From Stenotrophomonas_A sp035629025 (GTDB lineage Bacteria; Pseudomonadota; Gammaproteobacteria; Xanthomonadales; Xanthomonadaceae), in assembly GCA_035629025.1 (NCBI GenBank), contig DASPIU010000023.1, forward strand, positions 67,297-131,296: DNA of 64,000 nucleotides, written 5' to 3'. Each line of letters begins with the position of its first letter. Positions within the stretch are counted from its first letter, which is position 1. The notes beneath the pieces are model-generated. The model searched no databases. It was given only the letters and a program-made list of their open reading frames with translations, and was not told the origin of the DNA. Both the position numbers and the translations under genes were made by a program. This document shows, piece by piece, positions 44,831 through 53,140 of the stretch.

Positions 44831-45205
44831 ATGTCCATCGATCTCACCGGCCTGTCGGCCAAACAGCTTGACGCACTGATCAAGAACGCGAAGAAGCGGC
44901 AGAGCATCGTCGCCAAGCGCACGCCCATCGCCAAGGTTCGCGCGCAGCTGACGCGCCTGGCCAAGGCCGAGGGCTATACCGTCGAAGAACTGTTTGGCGG
45001 CGCGGCAGCGCCGGCCGCCGGCCGCGGCAAGGCCGCCAAGACTTCCTCCCGCGCCGGGCGCAAGCTGGGCAAGGTGCCGCCCAAGTACCGCAATCCGGCC
45101 AACGCCAAGGAAACCTGGACCGGCCGCGGCAAGCAGCCACGCTGGATGGCCGAGCTGACCAGCAAGGGCAAGAAGGTCGAGGATTTCCTGATCAAGAAGA
45201 AGTAA
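44831..45205 (+). CDS. H-NS family nucleoid-associated protein
   Basis: 124 aa. An N-terminal helical oligomerisation part (1-55) is joined by an Ala/Gly/Lys linker (57-75) to the H-NS C-terminal DNA-binding domain with YRNPANAKETWTGRG and QPRWM. This resembles the xanthomonad XrvB/XrvC group of H-NS-like regulators, which silence AT-rich and virulence genes. It has its own promoter and a strong bidirectional terminator. GGAG lies about 8 bases before the ATG. Confidence 0.93.
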   Translation: MSIDLTGLSAKQLDALIKNAKKRQSIVAKRTPIAKVRAQLTRLAKAEGYTVEELFGGAAAPAAGRGKAAKTSSRAGRKLGKVPPKYRNPANAKETWTGRGKQPRWMAELTSKGKKVEDFLIKKK

Positions 45206-45233
45206 GCGCGCCGGACCCACCGGCGGCAAACAC

Positions 45234-45261
45234 GAAAACGCCGGCCTTGGCCGGCGTTTTC
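45234..45261. terminator. Bidirectional terminator between H-NS-like gene and thrE
   Basis: GAAAACGCCGGCC, two T, GGCCGGCGTTTTC: a 13-bp stem with A- and T-tracts at both ends, between convergent genes. Confidence 0.88.
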
Positions 45262-45278
45262 ATTTCACGCCACCGCGC

Positions 45279-46538
45279 TCACAGATTCTTGCGCGCCGGC
45301 ACCAGCAGGTTGCCGAACAGCAGGCCCGCCACCAGCGCCATCACGATATTGGTCACCGCCAGCAGCGCGGCCTGGCCCACGTCCACGTTCTGCTGCTGCA
45401 CCAGGTTGAGAAAGCCGCGCAGGCTGGTGCTGCCGGGCACCAGCATGATGATGCCCGGCAGGCGGATCAGCGCGCCGGGCTTCTGGATCGTGCGGCCGAA
45501 CAGGTTGCCCGCCGCGGTCAGCGTCATCGCCGAAGCAAAGACGCCCGCTGGGCTCCCCCACTCCTGGCCCGCATAACGCGCGATCACATAGCCGGCAATG
45601 GCCGCGGCCATCACCCAGCCATAGTCGCGCCGGTGCGCCTTGAACAGCACTGCAAACGCATACGCCGCCACCAGCAGCGAGGCCCATTCCACCCACGAAG
45701 CCTGCGGCCGCGCCGCGCGCACCTGCGGTTCCAGGCCCAGGTACTGGGTCAGCGTCACCGCGATCACCGCGCCCACGGTCAGCTTGAGCACGGTGGTCAC
45801 CGCGCCGGCCAGCCGTGCCGTGCCCGACACCCAATGCTGGCTGGCCAGTTCATTGACCGCATTGGTCAGCGCCATGCCGGGCAGCAGCACCACCAGCGAG
45901 GCGATGATGACCGTATTGAGATTGAGCGAACCGACCAGCGAGGCCACCACCGTGGCGACGAATCCGGCCAGCAGCGCGGCCAGCGCGTCGCCGGCTTCCT
46001 TGGTCGCCGCGCGGCGGTCGGTGTACTGGGTCAGCACGCCGATCAGCAGGCCGATTACGCCGGCGGTGGCGATGTCCAGCCAAGGCAGTTTCCACAGGCC
46101 GGCCACGCTGGCCGCGGCCAGGCCGAAGGCAAACACCTGCATCGCCCTGCCGCGCCCGTCCACCTCGCGGTCGAGCCGGCGCAGGGCGGTATGGCCCTGG
46201 GCGATGCTCATGCGGCCGCTGGCCACGCTGTCGGCGATGTAGTCGGCCACGCTGAGCTTGTACAGGTCGTTCTCGCCCGGCGCCAGGCGGATCACGCGGG
46301 TGATGTCGCTGGAGCCGATGGCCTTGCTCGGGTCGCTGAAACTGAGGATCACCCCGGTCGGGTTGGACCAAGGTTCGCAGTCCAGGTCCAGCTGCTGCGA
46401 AAGCGCGATCAACGCCGCCTCCAGTCTTTGCGCGGTCGTACCGTAGCTGTGCAGGCGGCTGGCGATTTCCGCAACGAAGGCCACGCGCTGCGCGTAGCTG
46501 GCACTGGTGGCGGGTGGTGCAGGCGAGGCAACGGACAT
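45279..46538 (-). CDS. Threonine/serine exporter family protein (ThrE / YjjP-YjjB fusion)
   Basis: 419 aa. The N-terminal ThrE domain (about residues 15-255) has the soluble HSYGTTAQRLEAAL start and several helices; the C-terminal ThrE_2/YjjB-like domain (about 270-415) has five more. Family members export Thr/Ser (ThrE) or, with YjjPB, succinate, so the substrate is open. LPGMALTNAVNELASQHWVSGTARL and MLVPGSTSLRGFLN (parts of the two halves) are typical. The ATG at 46538 gives a normal N-terminus; the longer reading has unrelated Arg-rich sequence. Convergent with the H-NS-like gene. Confidence 0.88.
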   Translation of the reverse strand: MSVASPAPPATSASYAQRVAFVAEIASRLHSYGTTAQRLEAALIALSQQLDLDCEPWSNPTGVILSFSDPSKAIGSSDITRVIRLAPGENDLYKLSVADYIADSVASGRMSIAQGHTALRRLDREVDGRGRAMQVFAFGLAAASVAGLWKLPWLDIATAGVIGLLIGVLTQYTDRRAATKEAGDALAALLAGFVATVVASLVGSLNLNTVIIASLVVLLPGMALTNAVNELASQHWVSGTARLAGAVTTVLKLTVGAVIAVTLTQYLGLEPQVRAARPQASWVEWASLLVAAYAFAVLFKAHRRDYGWVMAAAIAGYVIARYAGQEWGSPAGVFASAMTLTAAGNLFGRTIQKPGALIRLPGIIMLVPGSTSLRGFLNLVQQQNVDVGQAALLAVTNIVMALVAGLLFGNLLVPARKNL

Positions 46539-46695
46539 TCGGCGGTGTCGGAAAGGCGGGAGGCCGCGCGGGAATGCCGGCAGGTGCTGCAAGTGTATGT
46601 CCAGGCCGTTGCCGGCTGTAAACCGGCAACCGGCGCGCACACGTCGCCCGATGCCGATACGCGCCCGACACGTGCCCATGTATGCTGGCGCACGG

Positions 46696-47817
46696 ATGCG
46701 CGACCAAAACCCCCTCCAGCCGCCGACATTCGCCCGGGACGACCACGACCCCGGTCGCATCCGGCTGGGCGGCAGCTGGGTGCTGGACACCGCGGTGCGC
46801 GCCGCCGAACTGCTGCAGGCCTTGCCCAAGGAGCCGTGCCGCATCGACGCCAGCGGCATCGCGCAGCTGGATTCGGCCGGCGTGCTGCAGCTGCTGCGCT
46901 TCGCCCGCCGCGCCGGCCTGGCCGATGACGCCATCGACTTTCGCGAGGACCACCGCGCCCTGGTCTGCACCATCGAGGAACTCGAGGATGACCGCCCGCG
47001 CCCGCGCCGCGACTACGGCTTTGCCGCCGCGCTGGAGCGCCTGGGCCGGGCCGTGCACACCACCGGCAAGGACATCGTGCAGCTCGCCAGTTTCCTCGGC
47101 GAGAACCTGGTCAAGCTCGCGCGCCTGATCCGCGAGCCGCGCCGCTTCCGCCTGACCGCCACGGTCAGCCACATGGAACAGGTCGGCCTGGACGCGGTAC
47201 CGCTGGTGGTGCTGCTGTCCTATCTGGTCGGCGCGGTGATCGCCTTCCTCGGTTCGACGATCCTGCGCGACTTCGGCGCCGAGATCTACGTGGTCGAACT
47301 GGTGAGCATCGCCTTCCTGCGCGAGTTCGCGGTGCTGCTGACCGCCATCGTGCTGGCCGGGCGCACCGCCAGCGCGTTCACCGCGCAGATCGGCGCGATG
47401 AAGTCGCGCGAGGAAGTCGACGCGATTCAGACCCTGGGCCTGGACCCGATCGACCTGCTGGTGATCCCGCGGCTGATCGCGCTGCTGCTGATGCTGCCGC
47501 TGCTCACCTTCATCGCGATGATCGCCGGCCTGGCCGGCGGCGTCACCGTCGGCGCCTTCGACCTGGGCATCCCGCCGCAGATGTATCTGGCGCGCATGCA
47601 CGAGACCATCCAGGTGCGGCACTTCCTGGTGGGCCTGTCCAAGGCGCCGGTGTTCGCGCTGGTGATCGCGCTGATCGGCTGCCTGGAGGGCCTGAAGGTA
47701 ACCGGCACCGCGCAGTCGGTCGGCGAGCGCACCACCTCCAGCGTGGTGCAGACGATCTCGCTGGTGATCATCCTCGACGCAGTGGCCGCGCTGTGGTTCA
47801 TGAAGGTGGGCTGGTGA
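46696..47817 (+). CDS. mlaE: MlaE-type ABC permease with N-terminal STAS domain
   Basis: 373 aa. Residues ~15-90 form a STAS-like domain (IDASGIAQLDSAGVLQLL), the role played by separate MlaB in E. coli. Residues ~115-373 are the MlaE permease with five to six helices and the motifs FLREFAVLLTAIVLAGRTASAFTAQIGAMKSREEVDAIQTLG in several parts. It handles phospholipid movement between the membranes to keep the outer leaflet asymmetric. The ATG at 46696 is favoured; ATG 46678 is possible. A TATGCT lies at 46681-46686. The stop overlaps mlaF (TGATG). Confidence 0.92.
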   Translation: MRDQNPLQPPTFARDDHDPGRIRLGGSWVLDTAVRAAELLQALPKEPCRIDASGIAQLDSAGVLQLLRFARRAGLADDAIDFREDHRALVCTIEELEDDRPRPRRDYGFAAALERLGRAVHTTGKDIVQLASFLGENLVKLARLIREPRRFRLTATVSHMEQVGLDAVPLVVLLSYLVGAVIAFLGSTILRDFGAEIYVVELVSIAFLREFAVLLTAIVLAGRTASAFTAQIGAMKSREEVDAIQTLGLDPIDLLVIPRLIALLLMLPLLTFIAMIAGLAGGVTVGAFDLGIPPQMYLARMHETIQVRHFLVGLSKAPVFALVIALIGCLEGLKVTGTAQSVGERTTSSVVQTISLVIILDAVAALWFMKVGW

Positions 47818-48647
47818 TGGCGCTCGCGCAGGCTGGCAATGGCACGACGGACGCGGCCTCGCCGGAGATCGCCATTTCCGTGCGCGGGCTGGTCAATCGT
47901 TTCGGCAGCCAGGTGGTCCATGAGGACCTGGACCTGGACGTGCGCCGAGGCGAAATTCTCGGCGTGGTCGGCGGCTCGGGCACGGGCAAGTCGGTATTGA
48001 TGCGCAGCATCCTCGGCCTGCGCCGGCCCGATGCCGGGCAGATCGAGGTGCTCGGCGCCGACCCGACTTCGGACGATGCCGCCGACCGCGACCACATCAC
48101 CCGCAACACCGGCGTGCTGTTCCAGGATGGCGCGCTGTTTTCCTCGCTGACCGTGGGCGAGAACGTGCAGGTGCCGCTCAAGGAGCGCCACCGCGAATTC
48201 CCCGAGCGCTGGTACTACGAACTGGCGCTGCTGAAGATCAAGCTGGCCGGGTTGCCCGCCGACGCGCTGGACAAGCTGCCGTCGCAATTGTCCGGCGGCA
48301 TGCGCAAGCGCGCTGGCCTGGCCCGCGCGCTGGCGCTGGACCCGCCGCTACTGTTCCTGGACGAACCCACGGCCGGCCTGGACCCGATCGGCGCGGCAGC
48401 GTTCGACCGGCTGATCCGGACCCTGCAACAGGCGCTGGGCCTGACCGTGTTCCTGATCACCCATGACCTGGACACGCTGTACGCCATCTGCGACCGCGTT
48501 GCGGTGGTGGCTGACCGCAAGATCATCGCCAACGCACCACTGGCCGAGATCGAGCGCATCGACCACCCCTGGGTGCAGGAATATTTCCACGGCCCTCGCG
48601 CGCGCGCCGCGCGTGAGGCAAAGAACGTATCGAGCGAGACCGCCTGA
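47817..48647 (+). CDS. mlaF: MlaF-type ABC transporter ATPase
   Basis: 276 aa. Walker A GGSGTGKSVLM, Q-loop LFQDGALFSSLTVGEN, signature LSGGMRKRAGLARAL, Walker B LLFLDEPTAGLDP and H-loop LITHDLDT. The sequence type is that of lipid-importing MCE-system ATPases. It overlaps both neighbours by one to four bases, so the four mla genes form one translational unit. Confidence 0.95.
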   Translation: MALAQAGNGTTDAASPEIAISVRGLVNRFGSQVVHEDLDLDVRRGEILGVVGGSGTGKSVLMRSILGLRRPDAGQIEVLGADPTSDDAADRDHITRNTGVLFQDGALFSSLTVGENVQVPLKERHREFPERWYYELALLKIKLAGLPADALDKLPSQLSGGMRKRAGLARALALDPPLLFLDEPTAGLDPIGAAAFDRLIRTLQQALGLTVFLITHDLDTLYAICDRVAVVADRKIIANAPLAEIERIDHPWVQEYFHGPRARAAREAKNVSSETA

Positions 48648-49573
48648 TGGAAACCAAAGCCAACTACGTACTGATCGGCGCGTTCACCATCGTCGCCGGG
48701 CTCGCCCTGCTGCTGTTCGGCCTGTGGGCGGCCAAGTATTCCTCCGACCGCACCTGGACGTACTACCGCGTGGTCTTCCGCGAGGCGGTCACCGGCCTGT
48801 CGGTGGGCAGCCCGGTGCAGTACAACGGCATCGCGGTCGGCTCGATCACCGAACTCACGCTGGCTCCGGACGACCCGCGGCAGGTGGTGGCGCGCGTGCG
48901 CCTGAACTCGACCACGCCGATCAAGGTCGATACCCGCGCCAAGCTGGCCATCACCAGCCTGACCGGTCCGTCGATCATCCAGCTCAGTGGCGGCACGCCC
49001 GAATCGCCGGCACTGACCTCGGTGGACAAGAGCGACGCGCCGGTGATCCAGACCACGCCGTCGGCCCTGCAGAACATCACCGACACCGCCAACCGCATCG
49101 TCGAACGTCTGGACCAGGTGCTCAGCGACCGCAACGTCGCCAGTATCTCGACCACGCTGCAGAACCTGGAAAAACTCAGCAACTCGATCAGCAACCGCGA
49201 CGAAGGCGTACAGGCACTGTTGATCAGCGCGCGCGATGCCGCGCGCAAGCTCGACACCACCCTGACCACCACCAACAACACCGTGCACCGCCTGGACCAG
49301 AACCTGGTGCAGCAGCTGCCGCCGATCCTGGACAAGCTCGATTCGACCCTGAGCCAGCTCGACTCCGCCGCGACCAACGCCAACGGCATCCTTGGCGACA
49401 ACCGTGCGGCCATCAACAGCTTCGCCAACGACGGACTCGCGCAGCTCGGCCCGACCCTGTCGGAACTGCGCAGCCTGACCCGCGACCTGCGCCGGATCAG
49501 TGACCGGCTGGAGAACAACCCCGCGCGCTACCTGCTCGGCCGCGACGCACCCAAGGAGTACCAACCCAAATGA
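48647..49573 (+). CDS. mlaD: MlaD-type MCE-domain protein
   Basis: 308 aa. One N-terminal membrane helix (~6-27) is followed by an MCE domain (~38-118; GLSVGSPVQYNGIAVGSITEL). A long C-terminal helical region (~150-290) has heptad-like Leu/Ile spacing and would extend into the periplasm, longer than in E. coli MlaD (183 aa). It forms the hexameric lipid channel linked to MlaEF. Confidence 0.94.
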   Translation: METKANYVLIGAFTIVAGLALLLFGLWAAKYSSDRTWTYYRVVFREAVTGLSVGSPVQYNGIAVGSITELTLAPDDPRQVVARVRLNSTTPIKVDTRAKLAITSLTGPSIIQLSGGTPESPALTSVDKSDAPVIQTTPSALQNITDTANRIVERLDQVLSDRNVASISTTLQNLEKLSNSISNRDEGVQALLISARDAARKLDTTLTTTNNTVHRLDQNLVQQLPPILDKLDSTLSQLDSAATNANGILGDNRAAINSFANDGLAQLGPTLSELRSLTRDLRRISDRLENNPARYLLGRDAPKEYQPK

Positions 49574-50211
49574 AGCGCCTTGCCACCGCCTGGCTGTGCC
49601 TGTCCCTGGTCGCGCTCAGTGGCTGCTCGATCCTGTCCAGCGGCTCGCGCGAACCGGTCACGATCTTTGCTCCCGACGTGCGTGTGACGCCCGACCCGGC
49701 CTGGCCCGAGGCTACCTGGCAGCTGACCATCGTCAAGCCGACCGCCTCGCGCCTGGTCGACAGCCCGCGCATCAACGTGCGCCCGACGCCGGGCGAATTG
49801 CAGGTATACCAGGGCGCGAGCTGGGCGCAGCCGGCGACCGACATGGTCGAGGGCACCGTGGTGCGCGCCTTCGAGGACAGCGGCCGCATCACCGGCGTGG
49901 GCCGCGCCAGCGACGGCATTCGCGCCGATTACCGGCTGGTGCTGGACCTGCGCCGCTTTGAATCCGACTACGCCGGGCAGGCGCTGCCAGCGGCCACGGT
50001 CGAGCTCAATGCCAAGCTGCTGCACAGCGCCGACCAGCGCGTGGTCGCCTCGCGCACCTTCCTGGTGGCCCAGCGCGCCACCGCCACCGACGTGGGCACG
50101 GTCGCCCTGGCCTTCGAGCAGGCGTTGCAGAAGGCCACGCATGAGCTGGTCGGCTGGACCCTGGCAACGGGGCGGCAGGATGCGGCGCAGCTGGATCATG
50201 GGGTGCATTGA
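49570..50211 (+). CDS. ABC-type transport auxiliary lipoprotein (PqiC/LbsA-like)
   Basis: 213 aa. A lipoprotein signal with lipobox LSGC (Cys19) is followed by a beta-rich domain with the family's FAPDVRVTPDPAWP, LVDSPRINVRPTPGEL and WAQPATDMVEGTVVRAFEDSG segments. Proteins of this family are outer-membrane lipoproteins that pair with MCE systems. It probably takes the outer-membrane place held by MlaA/MlaC elsewhere. It overlaps mlaD by four bases. Confidence 0.9.
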   Translation: MKRLATAWLCLSLVALSGCSILSSGSREPVTIFAPDVRVTPDPAWPEATWQLTIVKPTASRLVDSPRINVRPTPGELQVYQGASWAQPATDMVEGTVVRAFEDSGRITGVGRASDGIRADYRLVLDLRRFESDYAGQALPAATVELNAKLLHSADQRVVASRTFLVAQRATATDVGTVALAFEQALQKATHELVGWTLATGRQDAAQLDHGVH

Positions 50212-50367
50212 CGGCCGGTGCGCCTTTCGAGCGTTCGTCGCCCTATCGCGTTTGCCATCGGGCAATCTCCACGCGTTATGTGATTGATCGAATAGACGCC
50301 GCGCTGCGGTGCTGCGAGCCTCGCTTTTGATGAACAGTCGTCCGGTCTCGCCCACAACAGTCGACGC

Positions 50368-50640
50368 ATGAGATTCAAGAATCCATCGATTGTGCTTTGG
50401 GCATTTTCCAGGATGGGGATAGACGTCTCCGCCGCTGCGTTGGCGCGCTCGTTTCCCCTGCGCTGGTTCGTCAACGCGCTGTACTTCCTGCTGGCCTGGG
50501 GAGTCCTGGTTGTGGTCGCGTGGACCCTGATCGGTGGGCGCGACACATTGGCAACGAACGCCGTCAGTGCGGTCATCGGTTCGGTCCTTTACGGCCTGCT
50601 GGTTGCCACTGACAAGTCGCGCGGGACGCAGCCACTGTAG
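50368..50640 (+). CDS. Small hypothetical membrane protein
   Basis: 90 aa; I do not recognise the family. Two hydrophobic segments (about 32-55 and 62-78) are separated by a short GGRD loop, with a charged C-terminus. No strong ribosome-binding site is seen. Its TAG stop lies inside the left arm of the GTAGGAG hairpin repeat at 50633-50714, so the last codons come from the repeat. It may be a real small gene or a remnant. Confidence 0.5.
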   Translation: MRFKNPSIVLWAFSRMGIDVSAAALARSFPLRWFVNALYFLLAWGVLVVVAWTLIGGRDTLATNAVSAVIGSVLYGLLVATDKSRGTQPL

Positions 50641-50714
50641 GAGGGGCTTCAGCCCCGACGGGCGAAGAGGCGGTTTATCAGATCAAGGTCGCGGCTGAAG
50701 CCTCTCCTACAGTG
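50633..50714. repeat. Paired GTAGGAG palindromic repeat (REP-like)
   Basis: Left arm CACTGTAGGAGGGGCTTCAG and right arm CTGAAGCCTCTCCTACAGTG face each other across ~35 bases and form a long near-perfect hairpin. Each arm also contains its own small hairpin (GGGGCTTCAGCCCC). Related to REP-type elements moved by RAYT transposases; none is encoded here. Confidence 0.8.
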
Positions 50715-50770
50715 CACCTTCTGGTGCATCGCCAATGCGCCGCAGTGCGCCTATCGGGCATTCGCTGCCG

Positions 50771-51349
50771 CTAGGCGCCAATTCGCCGGAATGTCAGGTT
50801 GATCCGCTCCCCCACCGGCTTCGCCGTGCGCGGCAACCCATGGTGGTACAGGCGCTGGGTGTCGCCGGCCATCAGCAGCAGGTCGCCATGGCCGAGCAGC
50901 AATTCCCGCTTCAACGCCTTGTCCTGCCGGTGACGGAATACGAAGCGGCGCGGCGCACCGAGGCTCAATGAGGCAATCAGCGGCCGCGGCCCCAGCTCCG
51001 GTTCGTCATCGCTGTGCCAGCCCATGGCGTCGCGGCCATCGCGATAGCGGTTCACCAGCACGCTGTTGAATTCCGCGCCGCACTCGTCGGCCAGCCTCGC
51101 GCGCAGCGCCATCAGCGGCGCCGGCCAGGGATGCGGGCGGAATTCAGTGCCGGAATAGCGGTAGCGGGCCTCCGGATCGCCGATCCAGCAGCTCAACCGC
51201 GGCGAATCCACCTCGCGCCCGAACACCCGGATCCGATGCACTTCCCAGGGAATATCGGCCAACAGGTCCTGGCGCAGCTGCTCGGCCTGCGGCGCGGCCA
51301 GCCAGCCGCGAACCCAGGTGACCTCGGCGCCCGGCAGATCGATTTGCAT
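50771..51349 (-). CDS. AlkB-like 2-oxoglutarate/Fe(II) dioxygenase
   Basis: 192 aa. The family oxidatively removes alkyl groups from nucleic acid bases. Iron ligands are His112 and Asp114 (WHSDDEPELG) and His170 (LYHHGLP). The 2-oxoglutarate-binding Arg lies in RINLTFRRI near the C-terminus. The NRYRDGRDAMGWHSDD block resembles ALKBH2/3-type bacterial members more than E. coli AlkB. It is divergent from the ETF-QO gene, with no ada or alkylation-response gene nearby. Confidence 0.9.
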   Translation of the reverse strand: MQIDLPGAEVTWVRGWLAAPQAEQLRQDLLADIPWEVHRIRVFGREVDSPRLSCWIGDPEARYRYSGTEFRPHPWPAPLMALRARLADECGAEFNSVLVNRYRDGRDAMGWHSDDEPELGPRPLIASLSLGAPRRFVFRHRQDKALKRELLLGHGDLLLMAGDTQRLYHHGLPRTAKPVGERINLTFRRIGA

Positions 51350-51463
51350 GCCGGCACGCTAACACGCCGTGCCGCGGACCCGTACGGTTCCGTCTGGAAT
51401 TTGCCCGGCCTCGCCCAAACCCTGAAAATAGCGTCAGCCATCGAGCCACGGGAGCGCAGCAGC

Positions 51464-53113
51464 ATGTCGGAAACCGGAGTCGGCGCAGTCGCGTCCGAAG
51501 CAGTAGAGCGTGACGTGATGGAGTACGACGTCGTCACCGTGGGCGCCGGCCCGTCCGGGCTGGCCTTTGCCATCCGCCTCAAGCAGCTCAATCCCGAACT
51601 ATCGGTCTGCGTGATCGAGAAGGCCAGCACCATCGGCGCGCACATCCTTTCCGGCGCGGTCATCGAACCGGAACCACTGGATCGGCTGCTGCCGGGCTGG
51701 CGCGACAACCCGCCGTCGATCTGCGTGCCGGCCGGCGAAGACGAGTTCTGGTACCTCACCCGCGAGGGCGGCCACAAGTTTCCGATCGTGCCGCCGGGCA
51801 TGCGCAACCACGGCAACTTCATCGTCAGCCTGGGCGCAATGTGCGCCTGGCTGGCGCCGCAGGCCGAAGCGCTCGGCGTGGAGATCTACCCCGGCTTTGC
51901 CGCCGCCGAGACGCTGCACGACGAGGACGGCAAGGTCGTCGGCGTGCGCATCGGCGACATGGGCGTGGCCAAGGATGGTTCGCACAAGCCCGGCTACACG
52001 GCCGGCATCGACATCCGCGCCAAGGTCACCGTACTGGCCGAAGGCGCGCGCGGACACCTGACCAAGCGCCTGATCAAGCGTTTCGGTCTGGCCGCCGACA
52101 GCGACCCGCAGAGCTATTCGATCGGCATCAAGGAGCTGTGGCAGGTGCCCGAAGGCCGCGTCACCCCGGGCAAGATCGTGCACACGCTGGGCTGGCCGGC
52201 CGACCCCAAGACCTACGGCGGCAGCTTCCTGTATCACCTGGAGAACAACCAGATCGCGCTGGGCTATGTCAGCGGGCTCGACTACCAGGACCCGGAGTAC
52301 AGGCCATGGGAGGCGTTCCAGCAGTGGAAGAACCACCCCACGGTCAAGCCGCTGCTGGAAGGCGGCAACATCCTGTCGGCCGGCGCGCGGGCCATCGTGA
52401 CCGGTGGCTGGCAGTCGCTGCCCAAGGTCGAGATGCCCGGCGCGCTGCTGATCGGCGACACCGCCGGCCTGCTCAACGTGCCCAAGATCAAGGGCACGCA
52501 CCAGGCAATCCGCAGCGGCATGCTCGCGGCCGAGCACCTGGCCGCGTCGCAGCTGGCGCCGGAAGGCTTCGACGCCAGGCTGCGCGGCTCGGAAGTGATG
52601 GCCGAGCTGAAGCAGGTGCGCAACATCAAGCCCGGCTTCAAGAAGGGCCTGTGGTGGGGCCTGGCCAACGCCGCCTGGGAAACCGCGCTGGGCGGGCATT
52701 CGCCATGGACGCTGAAGAACAAGCCGGACTGGTGCGCGCTGGACAAGGTGGGCGAACACGAACAGCCGCGCCGCGACTACCTGCAACGCGAACTGGCACC
52801 GCGTGACCGCCTGCAGGGCGTGTACTACGCGGCCACCGAACACGACGAGGACCAGCCGGTGCATCTGCACGTGCTGGATCCGGATATCTGCGTCACCCGT
52901 TGCGTGCAGGAATACGACAACCCGTGCACGCGGTTCTGCCCGGCCGGTGTGTACGAGATGGTGGAGGATGCGGCAACGCCCACGGGCAAGCGCCTGCAGA
53001 TCAATGCTGCCAACTGCGTGCACTGCAAGACCTGCGATATCAAGGACCCGTACGAAATCATCAACTGGGTGACGCCGGAGGGTGGTTCGGGGCCGAATTA
53101 CCAGAATTTGTGA
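51464..53113 (+). CDS. Electron transfer flavoprotein-ubiquinone oxidoreductase
   Basis: 549 aa. It passes electrons from reduced ETF to ubiquinone at the inner membrane. FAD-binding GAGPSGLAFAIRL lies near residue 29. The ubiquinone/FAD middle domain includes GARGHLTKRLIKRFGL. The 4Fe-4S cluster is bound by cysteines in the C-terminal part (NPCTRFCPAGVYE and NCVHCKTCDIKDP). A membrane-association segment is expected around SLGAMCAWLAPQAEALG. The start MSETGVGA at 51464 is preferred to the long upstream frame. Its partner, ETF beta, begins at 63967. Confidence 0.96.
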   Translation: MSETGVGAVASEAVERDVMEYDVVTVGAGPSGLAFAIRLKQLNPELSVCVIEKASTIGAHILSGAVIEPEPLDRLLPGWRDNPPSICVPAGEDEFWYLTREGGHKFPIVPPGMRNHGNFIVSLGAMCAWLAPQAEALGVEIYPGFAAAETLHDEDGKVVGVRIGDMGVAKDGSHKPGYTAGIDIRAKVTVLAEGARGHLTKRLIKRFGLAADSDPQSYSIGIKELWQVPEGRVTPGKIVHTLGWPADPKTYGGSFLYHLENNQIALGYVSGLDYQDPEYRPWEAFQQWKNHPTVKPLLEGGNILSAGARAIVTGGWQSLPKVEMPGALLIGDTAGLLNVPKIKGTHQAIRSGMLAAEHLAASQLAPEGFDARLRGSEVMAELKQVRNIKPGFKKGLWWGLANAAWETALGGHSPWTLKNKPDWCALDKVGEHEQPRRDYLQRELAPRDRLQGVYYAATEHDEDQPVHLHVLDPDICVTRCVQEYDNPCTRFCPAGVYEMVEDAATPTGKRLQINAANCVHCKTCDIKDPYEIINWVTPEGGSGPNYQNL

Positions 53114-53140
53114 GCCCGCATTCGTGAGCGCAGCTGCACC

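Noticed and set aside
44831..45205. H-NS-like gene as a mark of a horizontally acquired island
   Set aside because: It sits between housekeeping genes with its own promoter and terminator, and its composition matches the window; such genes are core in xanthomonads.
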